Shown here one piece after another: positions 10,422-19,044 of a DNA stretch of 64,000 bases. Origin of the DNA: Pictodentalium vernedei (lineage: Eukaryota; Mollusca; Scaphopoda; Dentaliida; Dentaliidae); contig CM062292.1 of the NCBI GenBank assembly GCA_031216915.1, forward strand, positions 70,436,956 to 70,500,955, written 5' to 3'. The notes beneath the pieces are model-generated. The model was not told where the DNA came from, did not search any database, and saw nothing but the letters and a program-made list of their open reading frames with translations. Position 1 is the stretch's first letter. Every line of letters begins with the position of its first letter. Both the position numbers and the translations under genes were made by a program.

Positions 10422-10871
10422 CTAGTGACTGGTTTCCTCTATGACGTCATTAACCAACACATCATTATCCGTTAGATCAGTGGTAAACATGTTGGATATG
10501 GTTTCCATCGGTACACCGCGACAGCGATGTTTCAAGTAAAACAGACAGTATTGTCCACACACTGGTAATGGTCCTTGAAGGCGTTTCGTATTATACTTCC
10601 AATATCTGGAATTCTTTTTCAGGAAATTCTCGAATGGTCTGTGTTGTGGTGGTAATCCATAGGAATCAAAGTATTCTGCGTTGTGGTGACTCACAAAGAG
10701 AGCCACCCAATGTTTTCCTTTTCTGTGGTCTGGAGCCGTGTTGGCTATCAAAGCCACTGGTCTGTGATCTGGTAATCTTCTTCGTAATTTGTTTCTTGAA
10801 AATACACCCAAACATATTCTCTTCAAACAACTATCTGATCGAAGTGCATTCTCTAACTGCAACGTGTTCAT
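10422..10871 (-). CDS. Adenovirus-type cysteine protease (adenain-like, C5)
   Basis: 149 residues. The order His54 (GKHWVALF), Asp69 (EYFDSYG), Gln99 and Cys105 (PVCGQYCLFYL) matches the His-Asp/Glu-Gln-Cys arrangement of adenovirus protease and the related Ulp1 fold. Role by family: cleavage of virion precursor proteins during capsid maturation. It overlaps the capsid gene start region by 4 bp at 10,868-10,871 (ATG within the end of the upstream frame), so the two are tightly packed. All catalytic residues are present. Confidence 0.93.
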   Translation of the reverse strand: MNTLQLENALRSDSCLKRICLGVFSRNKLRRRLPDHRPVALIANTAPDHRKGKHWVALFVSHHNAEYFDSYGLPPQHRPFENFLKKNSRYWKYNTKRLQGPLPVCGQYCLFYLKHRCRGVPMETISNMFTTDLTDNDVLVNDVIEETSH

Positions 10872-12154
10872 GTTGAGTAATCGAAGATTACTTGTCTATT
10901 CTTATCCACTTCTATGATGTTCTGGAATTCTGCATACACCAGTACGTTGATTGTGGTTGGTAATGGATTTTCGAAATGGACTTCTAGTCTCAAGTTTCCT
11001 CTCTTCACCAGATCGAAGTGCTGTCCATGTGATAGATCTGGAGTCAGGTCGAATACGAATAGGGTGTATAGGCTGATGTGGTTTCCTTCATTCTCATACA
11101 TTTGTCCAGTTCCTTGGAACAGAGTTGCATAACATCTCGCCACTTCTTGTTGTTCGAATCTAGGTTGTAATGGTTTGGCTGGAATCTGCTGCCCATCCAC
11201 GTACAATGCCAAGTAATTGATTTTGTAGTTCTTGAAATTATATGGATTCTTTGAAAAGTTTCCATTGAAAGCATCGTTGTCTACACATCCCACTACGATG
11301 CGTTTAGGTAGTTGGCCTAAAAATAAGTTTTCTTGTGTGATGCTCAGATTTCCTTTCGGCACTGAAAACACCTTGGTTTCCACACGATCGATAGGATATT
11401 TTGCAGTTGCTTTTGTTAGTGCTTTCTCGTGAGCCATTTTCACGAATGATTGGAGTCTCTCTTTGCGTACAAACATGGATACATCTAGAATTTTGATCTT
11501 GTATGTAGCGGTATCGGCCATCAATGCGAAAGCATTTTTGGCTCTATTCATTTTAACATGAACATTAACTCCATTCAGCAAGTAACGAGTTTGGAAAAAC
11601 ATGTCCAAATGTAATCTTCCAGTCATGTCCACGATTTTACTTTTCTCTATAAATTTCTTTCGAAGAAGAAATCCCTTGTTATCATCTGTCAAATCTTCCA
11701 TGTGTCCGGCCGTATCCTTGTACCATAATGCATTAGTCAGTTGTGACTTCTTGGCAGCTGGTCCATAACTCAACAAAGTTTCTATGAAAGCTCTGTAATG
11801 ATAAGTGTTGTTGGAAGGAGATACCAGTTTTTCATTCAAGCTGATATCGATTTGATTAAATAAGGAATGCATCCATAAATTGACTGGGCCCACTTTGGCA
11901 TCGGGTGCAATTGATGCCCCATTGGAATCTACAACCATTGCTTTAACATACAAGTATGTCTGTGCCAAATTCAAATAATCATCTCCTAATCCTGCAATGT
12001 GGAATTCTATTGGACCACTGTTTCCTATAGTCGCCAAAGGCCTGTGTTCTACCCATTGCCCATGTTCCACACTAGTCTGTGTTGGTGGTATGGAAAACAA
12101 GTCGAGTTCGCTGTTGACACACTCACAAGATTTTTCATTAATGAGAGACATCAT
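10868..12154 (-). CDS. Major capsid protein, double jelly-roll type
   Basis: 428 residues from ATG at 12,154 (a second Met follows immediately). The N-terminus (SELDLFSIPPTQTSVEHGQW) and the position between the protease and penton genes fit the Polinton/Maverick capsid family predicted to form hexon-like trimers. Length is typical. Probable assembly in the nucleus. A TATA-like GTATAAAAAGG lies ~80 bp upstream inside the preceding gene (12,231-12,240). The start overlaps the stop of the preceding frame (12,151-12,154). Open throughout. Assignment rests on recognisable family sequence and synteny. Confidence 0.88.
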   Translation of the reverse strand: MMSLINEKSCECVNSELDLFSIPPTQTSVEHGQWVEHRPLATIGNSGPIEFHIAGLGDDYLNLAQTYLYVKAMVVDSNGASIAPDAKVGPVNLWMHSLFNQIDISLNEKLVSPSNNTYHYRAFIETLLSYGPAAKKSQLTNALWYKDTAGHMEDLTDDNKGFLLRKKFIEKSKIVDMTGRLHLDMFFQTRYLLNGVNVHVKMNRAKNAFALMADTATYKIKILDVSMFVRKERLQSFVKMAHEKALTKATAKYPIDRVETKVFSVPKGNLSITQENLFLGQLPKRIVVGCVDNDAFNGNFSKNPYNFKNYKINYLALYVDGQQIPAKPLQPRFEQQEVARCYATLFQGTGQMYENEGNHISLYTLFVFDLTPDLSHGQHFDLVKRGNLRLEVHFENPLPTTINVLVYAEFQNIIEVDKNRQVIFDYST

Positions 12155-12561
12155 GCACCGAGATGGTCTTGGGTCTGAACAGTTCTCCTTCTTTTTGTCG
12201 ATTTGCTAGTTTTGCGTGGTGCGGGCCTTTTTATACTTTTCCTACCGGGTGGTTTTGAACCACCAACCACTTCATTCCAAGCTCCTGCACCAGCCTCTTT
12301 GACTCTTTTGATTGCTGCCTTTTTTACATTTTTCCCTTCAATGACATCTTCGGCAAAGGCTGCTCCTTTTCTCAATAACTGTTTTCCCATGGTCCTGGCT
12401 GTAGTTTTCAATAAAGGTAACACCATAATCTTCAGTCCTCCCAATATACTTCCCAAACCATATCCTCTCTGTATTTGAGCTCCAGAAAAAGCCGGTAGAC
12501 CATTCCCAGCTTGTTTCGTGTAATATTCTTCATATAATTTGGACTTACAACAGTAAGTCAT
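12151..12561 (-). CDS. Basic Ala/Lys-rich virion-type protein
   Basis: 136 residues. An N-terminal Gly-rich hydrophobic stretch (GYGLGSILGGLKIMVLPLL) is followed by a basic helix (TARTMGKQLLRKGAAFAEDV, then KNVKKAAIKRVKEAG) and a Lys/Arg-rich end. It resembles the gene at 46,465-46,845 of the other element in size, composition and place beside structural genes. By analogy with adenovirus minor core or membrane-lytic proteins it may bind DNA or membranes; that is inference. Its stop overlaps the capsid start. Confidence 0.7.
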   Translation of the reverse strand: MTYCCKSKLYEEYYTKQAGNGLPAFSGAQIQRGYGLGSILGGLKIMVLPLLKTTARTMGKQLLRKGAAFAEDVIEGKNVKKAAIKRVKEAGAGAWNEVVGGSKPPGRKSIKRPAPRKTSKSTKRRRTVQTQDHLGA

Positions 12562-12563
12562 GT

Positions 12564-13310
12564 TTATGTGAAATGAAGAGATCTACGATTTCTGAAATGA
12601 AGTGTCACTGTCACTTTCCCGAACTCGAATGGTACTATGGCTCCTGTGTCACCCATTATATACACCTGGACGGTACTGAAATTTTTTCGTTCTACTGGTA
12701 CATAATACACATTCTCAAATGTTTTAGAGATGATATCCCCATATTTCCCACGTACGGGTACGATACGAAAAAGTGGTATTCTTGTATCTCCTACGACTTG
12801 GTCACGAACCAAGTCACAATATACATAGAGTGAATAAAATCCTTGGTTGACATCGGCAACTCTGGAAGAATTGTAAGTTCCTGATTTAAAAACACACTCA
12901 TTAAACCCTAAAATATTTAGAAGAGTTGGGCTCAATGTGACCACGACTCCATCACGTACCGTGATACGAACTTTACCAGTCACTCTATCCAGTTCAAAAG
13001 CTACCTTATCGTGACGAGGCAAGAGTAATTCTTTAACACCATTGATAGCTCGTATCACATCAATGGGATCCGAATAACGACCTTCCTTGAGAGTAAGTCG
13101 GTAATTCTTTTTCGAAGACCAGAACACTGTAACGAAAGCTTCTTCTCCACGAATACTGAACCAAGTATTTGGATACTGAATCTCTGCCAGACCTACTTCC
13201 CATTCTCCCGTGAGATTCACTGGTTGTGATAACTGAGTGGTGTACGTAGTCAACGTGTTTTCTGGAAACACGTTCATAGAACTATTACTTGGTAGAGTCA
13301 AATAAAACAT
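12564..13310 (-). CDS. Penton-type minor capsid protein
   Basis: 248 residues, beginning MFYLTLPSNSSMNVFPENT and followed by WEVGLAEIQYPNTW. This is the Polinton family predicted to be a single jelly-roll vertex protein. Beta-rich with no transmembrane segment. It ends 2 bp before the next gene and begins at the end of the small membrane-protein frame (shared base 13,310), showing a packed structural cluster. Its counterpart in the second element is at 47,801-48,571. Confidence 0.85.
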   Translation of the reverse strand: MFYLTLPSNSSMNVFPENTLTTYTTQLSQPVNLTGEWEVGLAEIQYPNTWFSIRGEEAFVTVFWSSKKNYRLTLKEGRYSDPIDVIRAINGVKELLLPRHDKVAFELDRVTGKVRITVRDGVVVTLSPTLLNILGFNECVFKSGTYNSSRVADVNQGFYSLYVYCDLVRDQVVGDTRIPLFRIVPVRGKYGDIISKTFENVYYVPVERKNFSTVQVYIMGDTGAIVPFEFGKVTVTLHFRNRRSLHFT

Positions 13311-13525
13311 TACTTTTTCTTAATGGTTGGATTTGGTAACAAATATCCTATGCTACTACTCAAGACAGCAGTCCACAACTTGCTGTCTGTGTTTTCGAGA
13401 GTGAGATTAACGACACTGGTAATGATGATGATATACAAAATGATTATTTGTGAAAAATAAGTGATCTCGCTCCTTGGAATTCTTTTACCAAACAGAGGCC
13501 AAGAACCGTTCGATCCTTCTTCCAT
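13310..13525 (-). CDS. Small single-pass membrane protein
   Basis: 71 residues. One strongly hydrophobic segment (about residues 25-44, ITYFSQIIILYIIIITSVV) lies between an N-terminal polar part and a lysine-ending C-terminus. No family recognised. Placed between integrase and penton genes; could be a virion or host-membrane protein. Confidence 0.6.
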   Translation of the reverse strand: MEEGSNGSWPLFGKRIPRSEITYFSQIIILYIIIITSVVNLTLENTDSKLWTAVLSSSIGYLLPNPTIKKK

Positions 13526-13545
13526 TTTGAAGAAACTTCAGAGGT

Positions 13546-14583
13546 TCACTTCCTTTTATAGGTGAGCTGACTCTGTTTAATCCACGAATTGAACGAAGTT
13601 GGGTATCCCAACCATTTTACGAACAATTCCCTTTTCTTACCTCGACTACGTTTCTTGAGTACGTGTTCAATTTTGTAAATAGTTTTATGTGAAACTCGCT
13701 GAAGCTCTTCAGTGTAGAATGACCCTTTCAATATTTCTCCATTATCATCTTGTAACATGTATGTGACTGGATGTCCTTTCTTGATGGCTACTACTGTGAA
13801 TAACTCTTCGGTCCAATTGGGCAAATAACCTTTCTCAAAAGTTTTCTTAACTTTATTGATTCTCACTCTGTCTCCTACTTTGTACTTTGGTGTCTTGTGT
13901 TTTATGGGTTGTCCATACAACCTTTGCCAAACCTCTTCTTGATTTTCAAAGTTCACGGCGATGGGGGCCATACCTATACTGCGATGATGAGAATGATTAT
14001 ATGATTTCACCAAGTTTTGAAGTGGAAAAGTTAGTGTATCATTCTTGGTAAAATATTTCCACATTTTGGTTTTCAAAGTTCTATTGAATCTTTCTACTAT
14101 GGAACATTTTGTTTCCACATTTTGTGTTGTGAAAAAGTCGACTTTGTGATCTTTGAGAAAATTCTGAAATTTTCTGTTTAGAAATTCTTTGCCTTGATCA
14201 GTTTGTAATTTTTCTGGTTTACGACCTTGTTTGAAAATTTTACTAAAAGCTTTCACGATGGAATCACCAAGTTTGTTTTGTAATGGTATCACCCAAGCAT
14301 ATTTACTAAACACATCTATACATGTCAACAAAAATTTTATGTTTTTGTTGAATTTACTTATGTTTGAAACATCTACCAAGTCAGCTTGCCATTGTGCATC
14401 TATACCACTAACTATTACTTTTCTTCTACGAAATGTACGACGAACAGGTTTGTGAAGAGTGTATGTATCTTGAGTCTCTAACCACTTTACAACTTGTTTG
14501 TTTTTTTTCTTGGACGCTCTACGAAGAGCGTCTACACCACCAAAACTACCAGGCACTTCAGAATCATAGTACAATGCTTCCAT
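13546..14583 (-). CDS. Retroviral-type integrase with chromodomain
   Basis: 345 residues from ATG at 14,583. The N-terminus MEALYYDSEVPGSFGGVDAL is typical of Polinton integrases. The rve core has the catalytic triad: Asp in WQADLVDV, Asp in LQTDQGKEF, Glu in CSIVERFNRT. It is followed by an SH3-like KVGDRVRI segment and a C-terminal chromodomain (IYKIEHVL...LFVKWLGYPTSFNSWI). Catalyses insertion of the element; the chromodomain may guide target choice through histone marks. A TATA-like GGTATAAATAG is at 14,611-14,621. Fully open. Confidence 0.95.
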   Translation of the reverse strand: MEALYYDSEVPGSFGGVDALRRASKKKNKQVVKWLETQDTYTLHKPVRRTFRRRKVIVSGIDAQWQADLVDVSNISKFNKNIKFLLTCIDVFSKYAWVIPLQNKLGDSIVKAFSKIFKQGRKPEKLQTDQGKEFLNRKFQNFLKDHKVDFFTTQNVETKCSIVERFNRTLKTKMWKYFTKNDTLTFPLQNLVKSYNHSHHRSIGMAPIAVNFENQEEVWQRLYGQPIKHKTPKYKVGDRVRINKVKKTFEKGYLPNWTEELFTVVAIKKGHPVTYMLQDDNGEILKGSFYTEELQRVSHKTIYKIEHVLKKRSRGKKRELFVKWLGYPTSFNSWIKQSQLTYKRK

Positions 14584-14611
14584 GACTGCCTTGTTCAAGT
14601 GTCAACTCTAT

Positions 14612-15223
14612 TTATACCTTTTTTTCGGTCCACTTTGGCGTTTCTGTTTTCTTCGGTTGTTTTGGTTCCGACTTTATCGGTGCCTGTTTCATAAAATCCC
14701 AACGTTCTTTATGACCAATTAATTCTTGGGGTATGTTACTATCTCTCAAAGCTTCGGCCAACATTTCCCATCCCTTTGGTTGGAAAGATTTTCGTCTCCT
14801 AAGTAAATCGTTTAGAAGATCTGTTACATTCGACCCTACCATTGTTTGATCTTTGTAGACTATTTCACCCTTCTCATTCCAAGATATATTTGGGTCACTT
14901 CTAATACGATTCAACAACAACTTGCCCTTTCTCTTCATTGTCATAGGTACAGAATCGAGAATGTCTTCGTCTTTATTATCTTTCTCGAATTCGACTTTAA
15001 TTGGTCGAGGAGCCATTACCTTTTGTTGAAATGTCAAGTATCTTTGTAAAATTTGATTATATTGAGTCATCTTTTCATCAGCCGAAAGAAAAGGGGCATC
15101 GAGAATATCTCTCATTTCTGTATCTAGTGATGAAACAGCCAGTTCATTCGGTTGTCTTGGAGTTTCTTGTAGACGTTCCAATAACCTTGGTTCTACCAAA
15201 GCCATATTCTTTGCATATTCCAT
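14612..15223 (-). CDS. Conserved Polinton protein of unknown function
   Basis: 203 residues. Charged and largely helical, with a central segment GEIVYKDQTMVGSNVTDLL and a Lys/Pro-rich end. The motif order (G-E-I/R-x-x ... G-S-N ... L-x-x-L-L) and place before the packaging ATPase cluster match the broken gene at 45,504-46,323 in the other element. Probably virion assembly, but no activity is known to me. Overlaps the next gene by 31 bp at 15,193-15,223. Confidence 0.7.
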   Translation of the reverse strand: MEYAKNMALVEPRLLERLQETPRQPNELAVSSLDTEMRDILDAPFLSADEKMTQYNQILQRYLTFQQKVMAPRPIKVEFEKDNKDEDILDSVPMTMKRKGKLLLNRIRSDPNISWNEKGEIVYKDQTMVGSNVTDLLNDLLRRRKSFQPKGWEMLAEALRDSNIPQELIGHKERWDFMKQAPIKSEPKQPKKTETPKWTEKKV

Positions 15224-15546
15224 AATCCAAATATACCTTTAACAGCACCCAATAGTACAGGGGGTAGCAATGCCCCCAAGAATCCCCCTTTCTGCAAGAT
15301 TTGTCTCCTCGTTTTGTCAGAGGTACCTTTGTTTGCCACTGCCCTCACTAGTTGTTTCTGACGAACGAGTTTGGTTCTCTGAGCTTTGGTCAGAGGTACT
15401 GCTCCCTTCAGTATATTCGAGGCACAGTCACACAAACAAGTTATCAATTCTTTGTCTGCATGTTTTAGTATGGATTTGACGAGTGCGGGTTTCGATTTAA
15501 TAAGAACCTTGAGAAGAGCGATGTTGCGCTTGAGACGGTCAGACAT
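15193..15546 (-). CDS. Basic protein with C-terminal hydrophobic Gly-rich end
   Basis: 117 residues from ATG at 15,546 (MSDRLKRN). The frame continues upstream to 15,603 only because the TATA-like AGTATAAAAGGGG (15,577-15,589) happens to be open. Basic helices with Cys (CLCDCASNIL, KLVRQKQLV) are followed by GGFLGALLPPVLLGAVKGIF. The same basic-then-GGFLP-hydrophobic layout is in the gene at 48,708-49,319. I infer a virion protein with membrane-active end, analogous to adenoviral pX/pVI; not proven. Confidence 0.72.
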   Translation of the reverse strand: MSDRLKRNIALLKVLIKSKPALVKSILKHADKELITCLCDCASNILKGAVPLTKAQRTKLVRQKQLVRAVANKGTSDKTRRQILQKGGFLGALLPPVLLGAVKGIFGLWNMQRIWLW

Positions 15547-15576
15547 GCTTCTGACTCGAGTCAGACTTGTTGCTCC

Positions 15577-15589
15577 CCTTTTATACTTT
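15577..15589 (-). promoter_or_regulatory. TATA-like core promoter
   Basis: AGTATAAAAGGGG on the minus strand, 31-43 bp upstream of the chosen ATG at 15,546. Similar GTATAAA boxes precede other minus-strand genes of this element (14,611; 16,217; 16,270; 10,388), suggesting separately initiated pol II transcripts with very short leaders. Confidence 0.6.
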
Positions 15590-16186
15590 TCGGAGGTACA
15601 CATATTGGGTTTCCCCAGGAAAACTTTGACTTCTTAATCTCATGTGTTCTGGAGTATCTTGTTTGAGATCTATTAAAAGGTAACCATATGGTGTCGAAGT
15701 GGCATCTTCAAAAACTTCTCTCAGAAACTTGGAATGACCAGGATACATCTGTGCTGCCAAGTGTGAGATCTGAGAACGATCCCTAGGATTTTTAAACAAG
15801 ATCATGTAATGACTATTGAGAGCTACAGTCCTATGGACTTTATTTTTATCGAATAAATTTTGAACAATGTAGATCACACTAATGTTACGGTGATGAATAC
15901 CTTTAGTAAATAATTTAGACACTCGAGCATCTGCATCGAGCATCAGATCATCCAATATGACTAAACTATCAGATTTTAATTCTTGAGGGAGACCCTCTAC
16001 GAATTCTACTTGGGGTAAAGTATTGTATAATGGTTGCCATTCACTATAACACCAAATGATGTGACTTGGGACAGGTGATATAATATTTTGAATGTTTTGA
16101 ATAACCCGATTTACAAAGGATGATTTATCACTACCCGTGGGACCACACAATAAACAAGTGAATGGATGCTTCCAACGAGGATCCAT
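15581..16186 (-). CDS. Packaging ATPase (A32/FtsK-HerA type), altered Walker A
   Basis: 201 residues. The P-loop region reads CGPTGSDKSS at residues 14-23 and Walker B is DSLVILDDLM. By family it pumps DNA into the capsid. The usual Walker A has Gly just before Lys; here residue 20 is Asp (codon 16,127-16,129), which would be expected to impair nucleotide binding. The rest is open and well preserved. The other element's homologue (46,939) keeps the Gly. Its 3' end overlaps the TATA box of the next gene. Confidence 0.9.
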   Translation of the reverse strand: MDPRWKHPFTCLLCGPTGSDKSSFVNRVIQNIQNIISPVPSHIIWCYSEWQPLYNTLPQVEFVEGLPQELKSDSLVILDDLMLDADARVSKLFTKGIHHRNISVIYIVQNLFDKNKVHRTVALNSHYMILFKNPRDRSQISHLAAQMYPGHSKFLREVFEDATSTPYGYLLIDLKQDTPEHMRLRSQSFPGETQYVYLRKV

Positions 16187-16204
16187 CTTTGTTGTTCTAT
16201 GTGG

Positions 16205-16280
16205 GTACTACTTCCCTTTTATACCTTTTGGGGAGGTGGCCCCCACTGAACGTGGGGACTACTCCCCTTTTATACCTTTT
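16205..16280 (-). promoter_or_regulatory. Duplicated TATA-containing segment upstream of ATPase
   Basis: Two near-identical ~50 bp units, each with GGTATAAAAGGG on the minus strand preceded by CCACCTC.CCAAAA. They sit ~20-90 bp upstream of the ATPase ATG at 16,186. Tandem core promoter duplication is the simplest reading. Confidence 0.6.
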
Positions 16281-16326
16281 GGAGAGGTGGTCAATATGAA
16301 CCGTCATCAAAAAAAATATTTAAAAT

Positions 16327-16425
16327 TGGTGGCCCTCTGACTCACTGGCTGGGGACAGTTTAAGTTTGTTTGATATTTGTCAAGAAGATAAACATCAAAT
16401 AACTTAAGCGTCATTACCACCTTTT
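16327..16425 (-). promoter_or_regulatory. Upstream module shared with 17,546-17,640
   Basis: Both stretches contain, in the same order and strand, TGGCCCTCTG, a CTGGCT.GGGACAG block, and AGATAA..TCAAATA.CT.GAG..CATT.CCACC. One lies upstream of the ATPase gene and the other upstream of the 16,511-17,230 gene. Likely a common regulatory unit (inference). Confidence 0.5.
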
Positions 16426-16510
16426 TTTCTTGTTTCTTCATTTTATACTTTTTTTCTTCTTTTTTCTTCTTTTTTTTATACAAATTTACAACATCTATTT
16501 ACATCTTCAA

Positions 16511-17230
16511 TTAGAATCCAATTGTAACAGGTTTCTTGATGGTCATAAATTCAATCACCAAATCCATAATACAACGTCTCTGTTCATTTGTGAGAGGTTT
16601 CTCGAACATATCTTCATATTCTTTCTGTACTGGTGGTGGATTCATTCCAGAAGTATTATGGTGCCACAGTAAATGAACATCATTCTTGTTAACTCTTTCA
16701 AGTGCGTCACTAAAACATGTTATAATCTTCTCTTCTTCAGACATCATTAGGCATACATTATGCTGAATCTGACTTGGGTGATCGACTGTACATACATAGC
16801 ATTTTTCTTTCATTACAGCGTCAATGTTCTCTTCGACATAATGAGCATATGCCAAGCAAAGTTCATGCTGCAAGCGAACTTGCCTGAGTTCACTATCAAT
16901 TTCATCAACGATCAATGGTCGTGGTTGGGTTATTCTCACTGTGATCTTCTTCTTCTTCAAAGGTGGTTCTTGATTTGGTTTTTTGAAGTCTTCATGGTTA
17001 GTAGGTTTAGTGTCTTCAGTTAAAGTTGTTTGTTGCGTTTTGATGGCTGCATCTACTTCTTCTATTTGAGATTTCATGGCATTCCATTCTTCTAAAGATA
17101 GAGCAATACCAGTCTTCGTAGGATAAGGTTTCTGGTCTTTTCCCTCAAAGTATCTTCTGAGATGAATCTTCAGTTCACCCTGGTACTGGGTGACGTTAGC
17201 ATAAGTCTGCTTGGTGCCAATTCGGAACAT
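16511..17230 (-). CDS. Conserved Polinton protein with CxxC/His cluster
   Basis: 239 residues from ATG at 17,230. The N-terminal part is basic (IHLRRYFEGKDQKPYP), the middle is Lys-rich, and the C-terminal third has a metal-binding-like C-x2-C-x3-H-x5-H-x2-C cluster (EKCYVCTVDHPSQIQHNVCL). A matching cluster is in the gene at 61,474-61,848 in the other element, and the two also share the following W-x(n)-LT-x-x-Q/D-x-x-CI arrangement. Function unknown; a zinc-binding structural or regulatory protein is plausible. Shares an upstream promoter-like module with the polymerase gene. Confidence 0.7.
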   Translation of the reverse strand: MFRIGTKQTYANVTQYQGELKIHLRRYFEGKDQKPYPTKTGIALSLEEWNAMKSQIEEVDAAIKTQQTTLTEDTKPTNHEDFKKPNQEPPLKKKKITVRITQPRPLIVDEIDSELRQVRLQHELCLAYAHYVEENIDAVMKEKCYVCTVDHPSQIQHNVCLMMSEEEKIITCFSDALERVNKNDVHLLWHHNTSGMNPPPVQKEYEDMFEKPLTNEQRRCIMDLVIEFMTIKKPVTIGF

Positions 17231-17362
17231 CTTCTCTGGTCAATGGTTCGATCGTGAATGATGCCAAGTCCATGCTTTGCCTAATCTTATATATCTTTGA
17301 CGGACGTGATTGAAAACATCACCCCAGTTGAACACATTTTGATTGAGTTTTTGATTCTTGGT

Positions 17363-17535
17363 TGGGGTTTGTGTTTATTTCCTATAGGATTATAGGTTAA
17401 AGTAAGAAAATTTAGAAAATTAGTATAGAAAGTAATGGGAAAGAAACACAATGAGAATACAGAAATTTGATTGGTTGATTAACTTCGATCTGATTGGTCA
17501 GTTTGGCGATCAAACTGCAATCTTGATCCTTAAAC
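17363..17535 (-). promoter_or_regulatory. ~165 bp upstream module, copy 1 (CCAAT boxes)
   Basis: Repeats at 23,530-23,690 with the same orientation. Shared blocks include CCTATAGGATTATAGGTTAA, TTTAGAAAATTAGTATAGAA, AATGGGAAAGAAACACAATG and ATCTTGATCC. The plus strand shows ATTGG twice, i.e. CCAAT boxes in gene orientation. Each copy lies ~130-180 bp upstream of a minus-strand start codon (17,230 and 23,357). Confidence 0.75.
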
Positions 17536-17814
17536 TGTAGGATATGGCCCTCTGCATTTTATACTGGCTTGGGACAGGTCAAGCTACAAACCTCTGTCCA
17601 ATGGAGATAAGTCAAATAGCTCGAGTGCATTCCCACCCCCTACAGTTCGTATCCTCTTTGAGGGAATTTTTTTCTGTTCATCAAAAAAGAAAAAACGAAA
17701 ACAACATGTCCAACTTAGCAATTTAGTTTTTCTATCATAAACATTTCTCATTTCTTTTAAATATTCACAACAGAGAATTTCTTAGTAATGATGATGATGA
17801 TTTATTCCTTTGGT

Positions 17815-18275
17815 TATTCAATAGGGGTAGCCTAAAAGACACCAAGAATCAACTTTAAAAAAAATAAAATGAAACTAAAAAGTAAAGAAGTATCATCTGG
17901 TTCCAATAGGTGTAACCTAAAAGATACCATGAATCAACATGTTTTAAAAATGAATGGAACTAAAAAGTTTTGAATGAAACTAAAAAGTTTTGAATGAAAC
18001 TGAAAAGTAAAGAAGTATCATCTGGTTCCAATAGGTGTAACCTAAAAGATACCATGAATCAACATGTTTTTAAAATAAATGGAACTAAAAAGTTTTGAAT
18101 GAAACTAAATTTTGAATAAAGACGTATCATCTGGTTCCAATAGGTGTAACCTAAAAGATACCATGAATCAACATTTTTTAAAAAATAAATGGAACTAAAA
18201 AGTTTTGAATGAAACTAAGTTTTGAATGAAACTAAAAAGTAAAGAAGTATCCTCCACTTCCAATAGGGTTAGCCT
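17815..18275. repeat. Tandem repeat, ~105-130 bp units
   Basis: About four units built on GGTTCCAATAGGTGTAACC, AAAAGATACCATGAATCAAC and GGAACTAAAAAGTTTTGAAT, the last sub-block itself repeated. Lies between polymerase and the CxxC/His gene. Non-coding. Confidence 0.85.
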
Positions 18276-18404
18276 AAAGTATATCAGGAACATGATGATG
18301 ATGATGATGAAAAAACTCTCTGTATTAGAATAAATAAAAAAAATTGAAAAATCTTTACACTAGAAAAAATGTATTGCCTTGTAAGACTTGCCATTTAGAA
18401 TATT

Positions 18405-18890
18405 TTTTTTGAAGACTGAGACTGCCATATAGGACTTTATGAGGACTGCCATAAAGGACTTTAGAGAACGACATATAGGACTTTATGAGGACTGCCATAA
18501 AGGACTTTTTACTTTGTGAAAAAACTTGCCATGTAGGACTTTATGAGGACTGCCATAAAGGACTTTTTACTTTGTGAAAAAACTTGCCATGTAGGTCTTT
18601 GAGGACTGCCATAAAGGACTTTAGAGAATGCCATATAGGACTTTTTACTTTGAGAAAAAACTTGCCATATAAGACTTTAGAGAATGCCATATAGGACTTT
18701 TTACTTTGAGAAAAACTTGCCATGTAGGACTTTATGAGGACTGCCATAAAGGACCTTAGAGAATGCCATATAGGACTTTTTACTTTGAGAAAAAACTTGC
18801 CATTAAGGACTTTATGAGGGCTGCCATAAAGGACTTTAGAGAATGCCATAAAGGACTTTAGAGAATGCCATAAAGGACTTTAAAAATTTG
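18405..18890. repeat. Minisatellite based on GCCATAAAGGACTTTA
   Basis: Roughly 20 copies of an ~18-25 bp degenerate unit (TGCCATA.AGGACTTTA with spacer TTTTTACTTTG.GAAAAAACT) arranged in a higher-order pattern of ~100 bp. It keeps a 102-residue repetitive frame open on the minus strand, which I do not consider a gene. Confidence 0.9.
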
Positions 18891-19044
18891 ATGAGCCTAA
18901 TATGATTGAGTAGACCACCTAAAAACCATTTCGGTTTTTTTTTTAGGAATTTTTTTTGATCAACTAAATAGAACTTTTTGTAGGCAAAAGCTAGACTTGG
19001 TTCAGGTTGTAGAAAAATATGACACTCACTCAATTGTTTCTTCT

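Noticed and set aside
13546..14583. LTR retrotransposon integrase
   Set aside because: No reverse transcriptase, protease of retroviral type or LTRs nearby; N-terminus and neighbours are those of a Polinton.
18541..18849. 102-codon repetitive open frame on the minus strand
   Set aside because: It is produced by the GCCATAAAGGACTTTA minisatellite; no start context, domain or counterpart in the other element.
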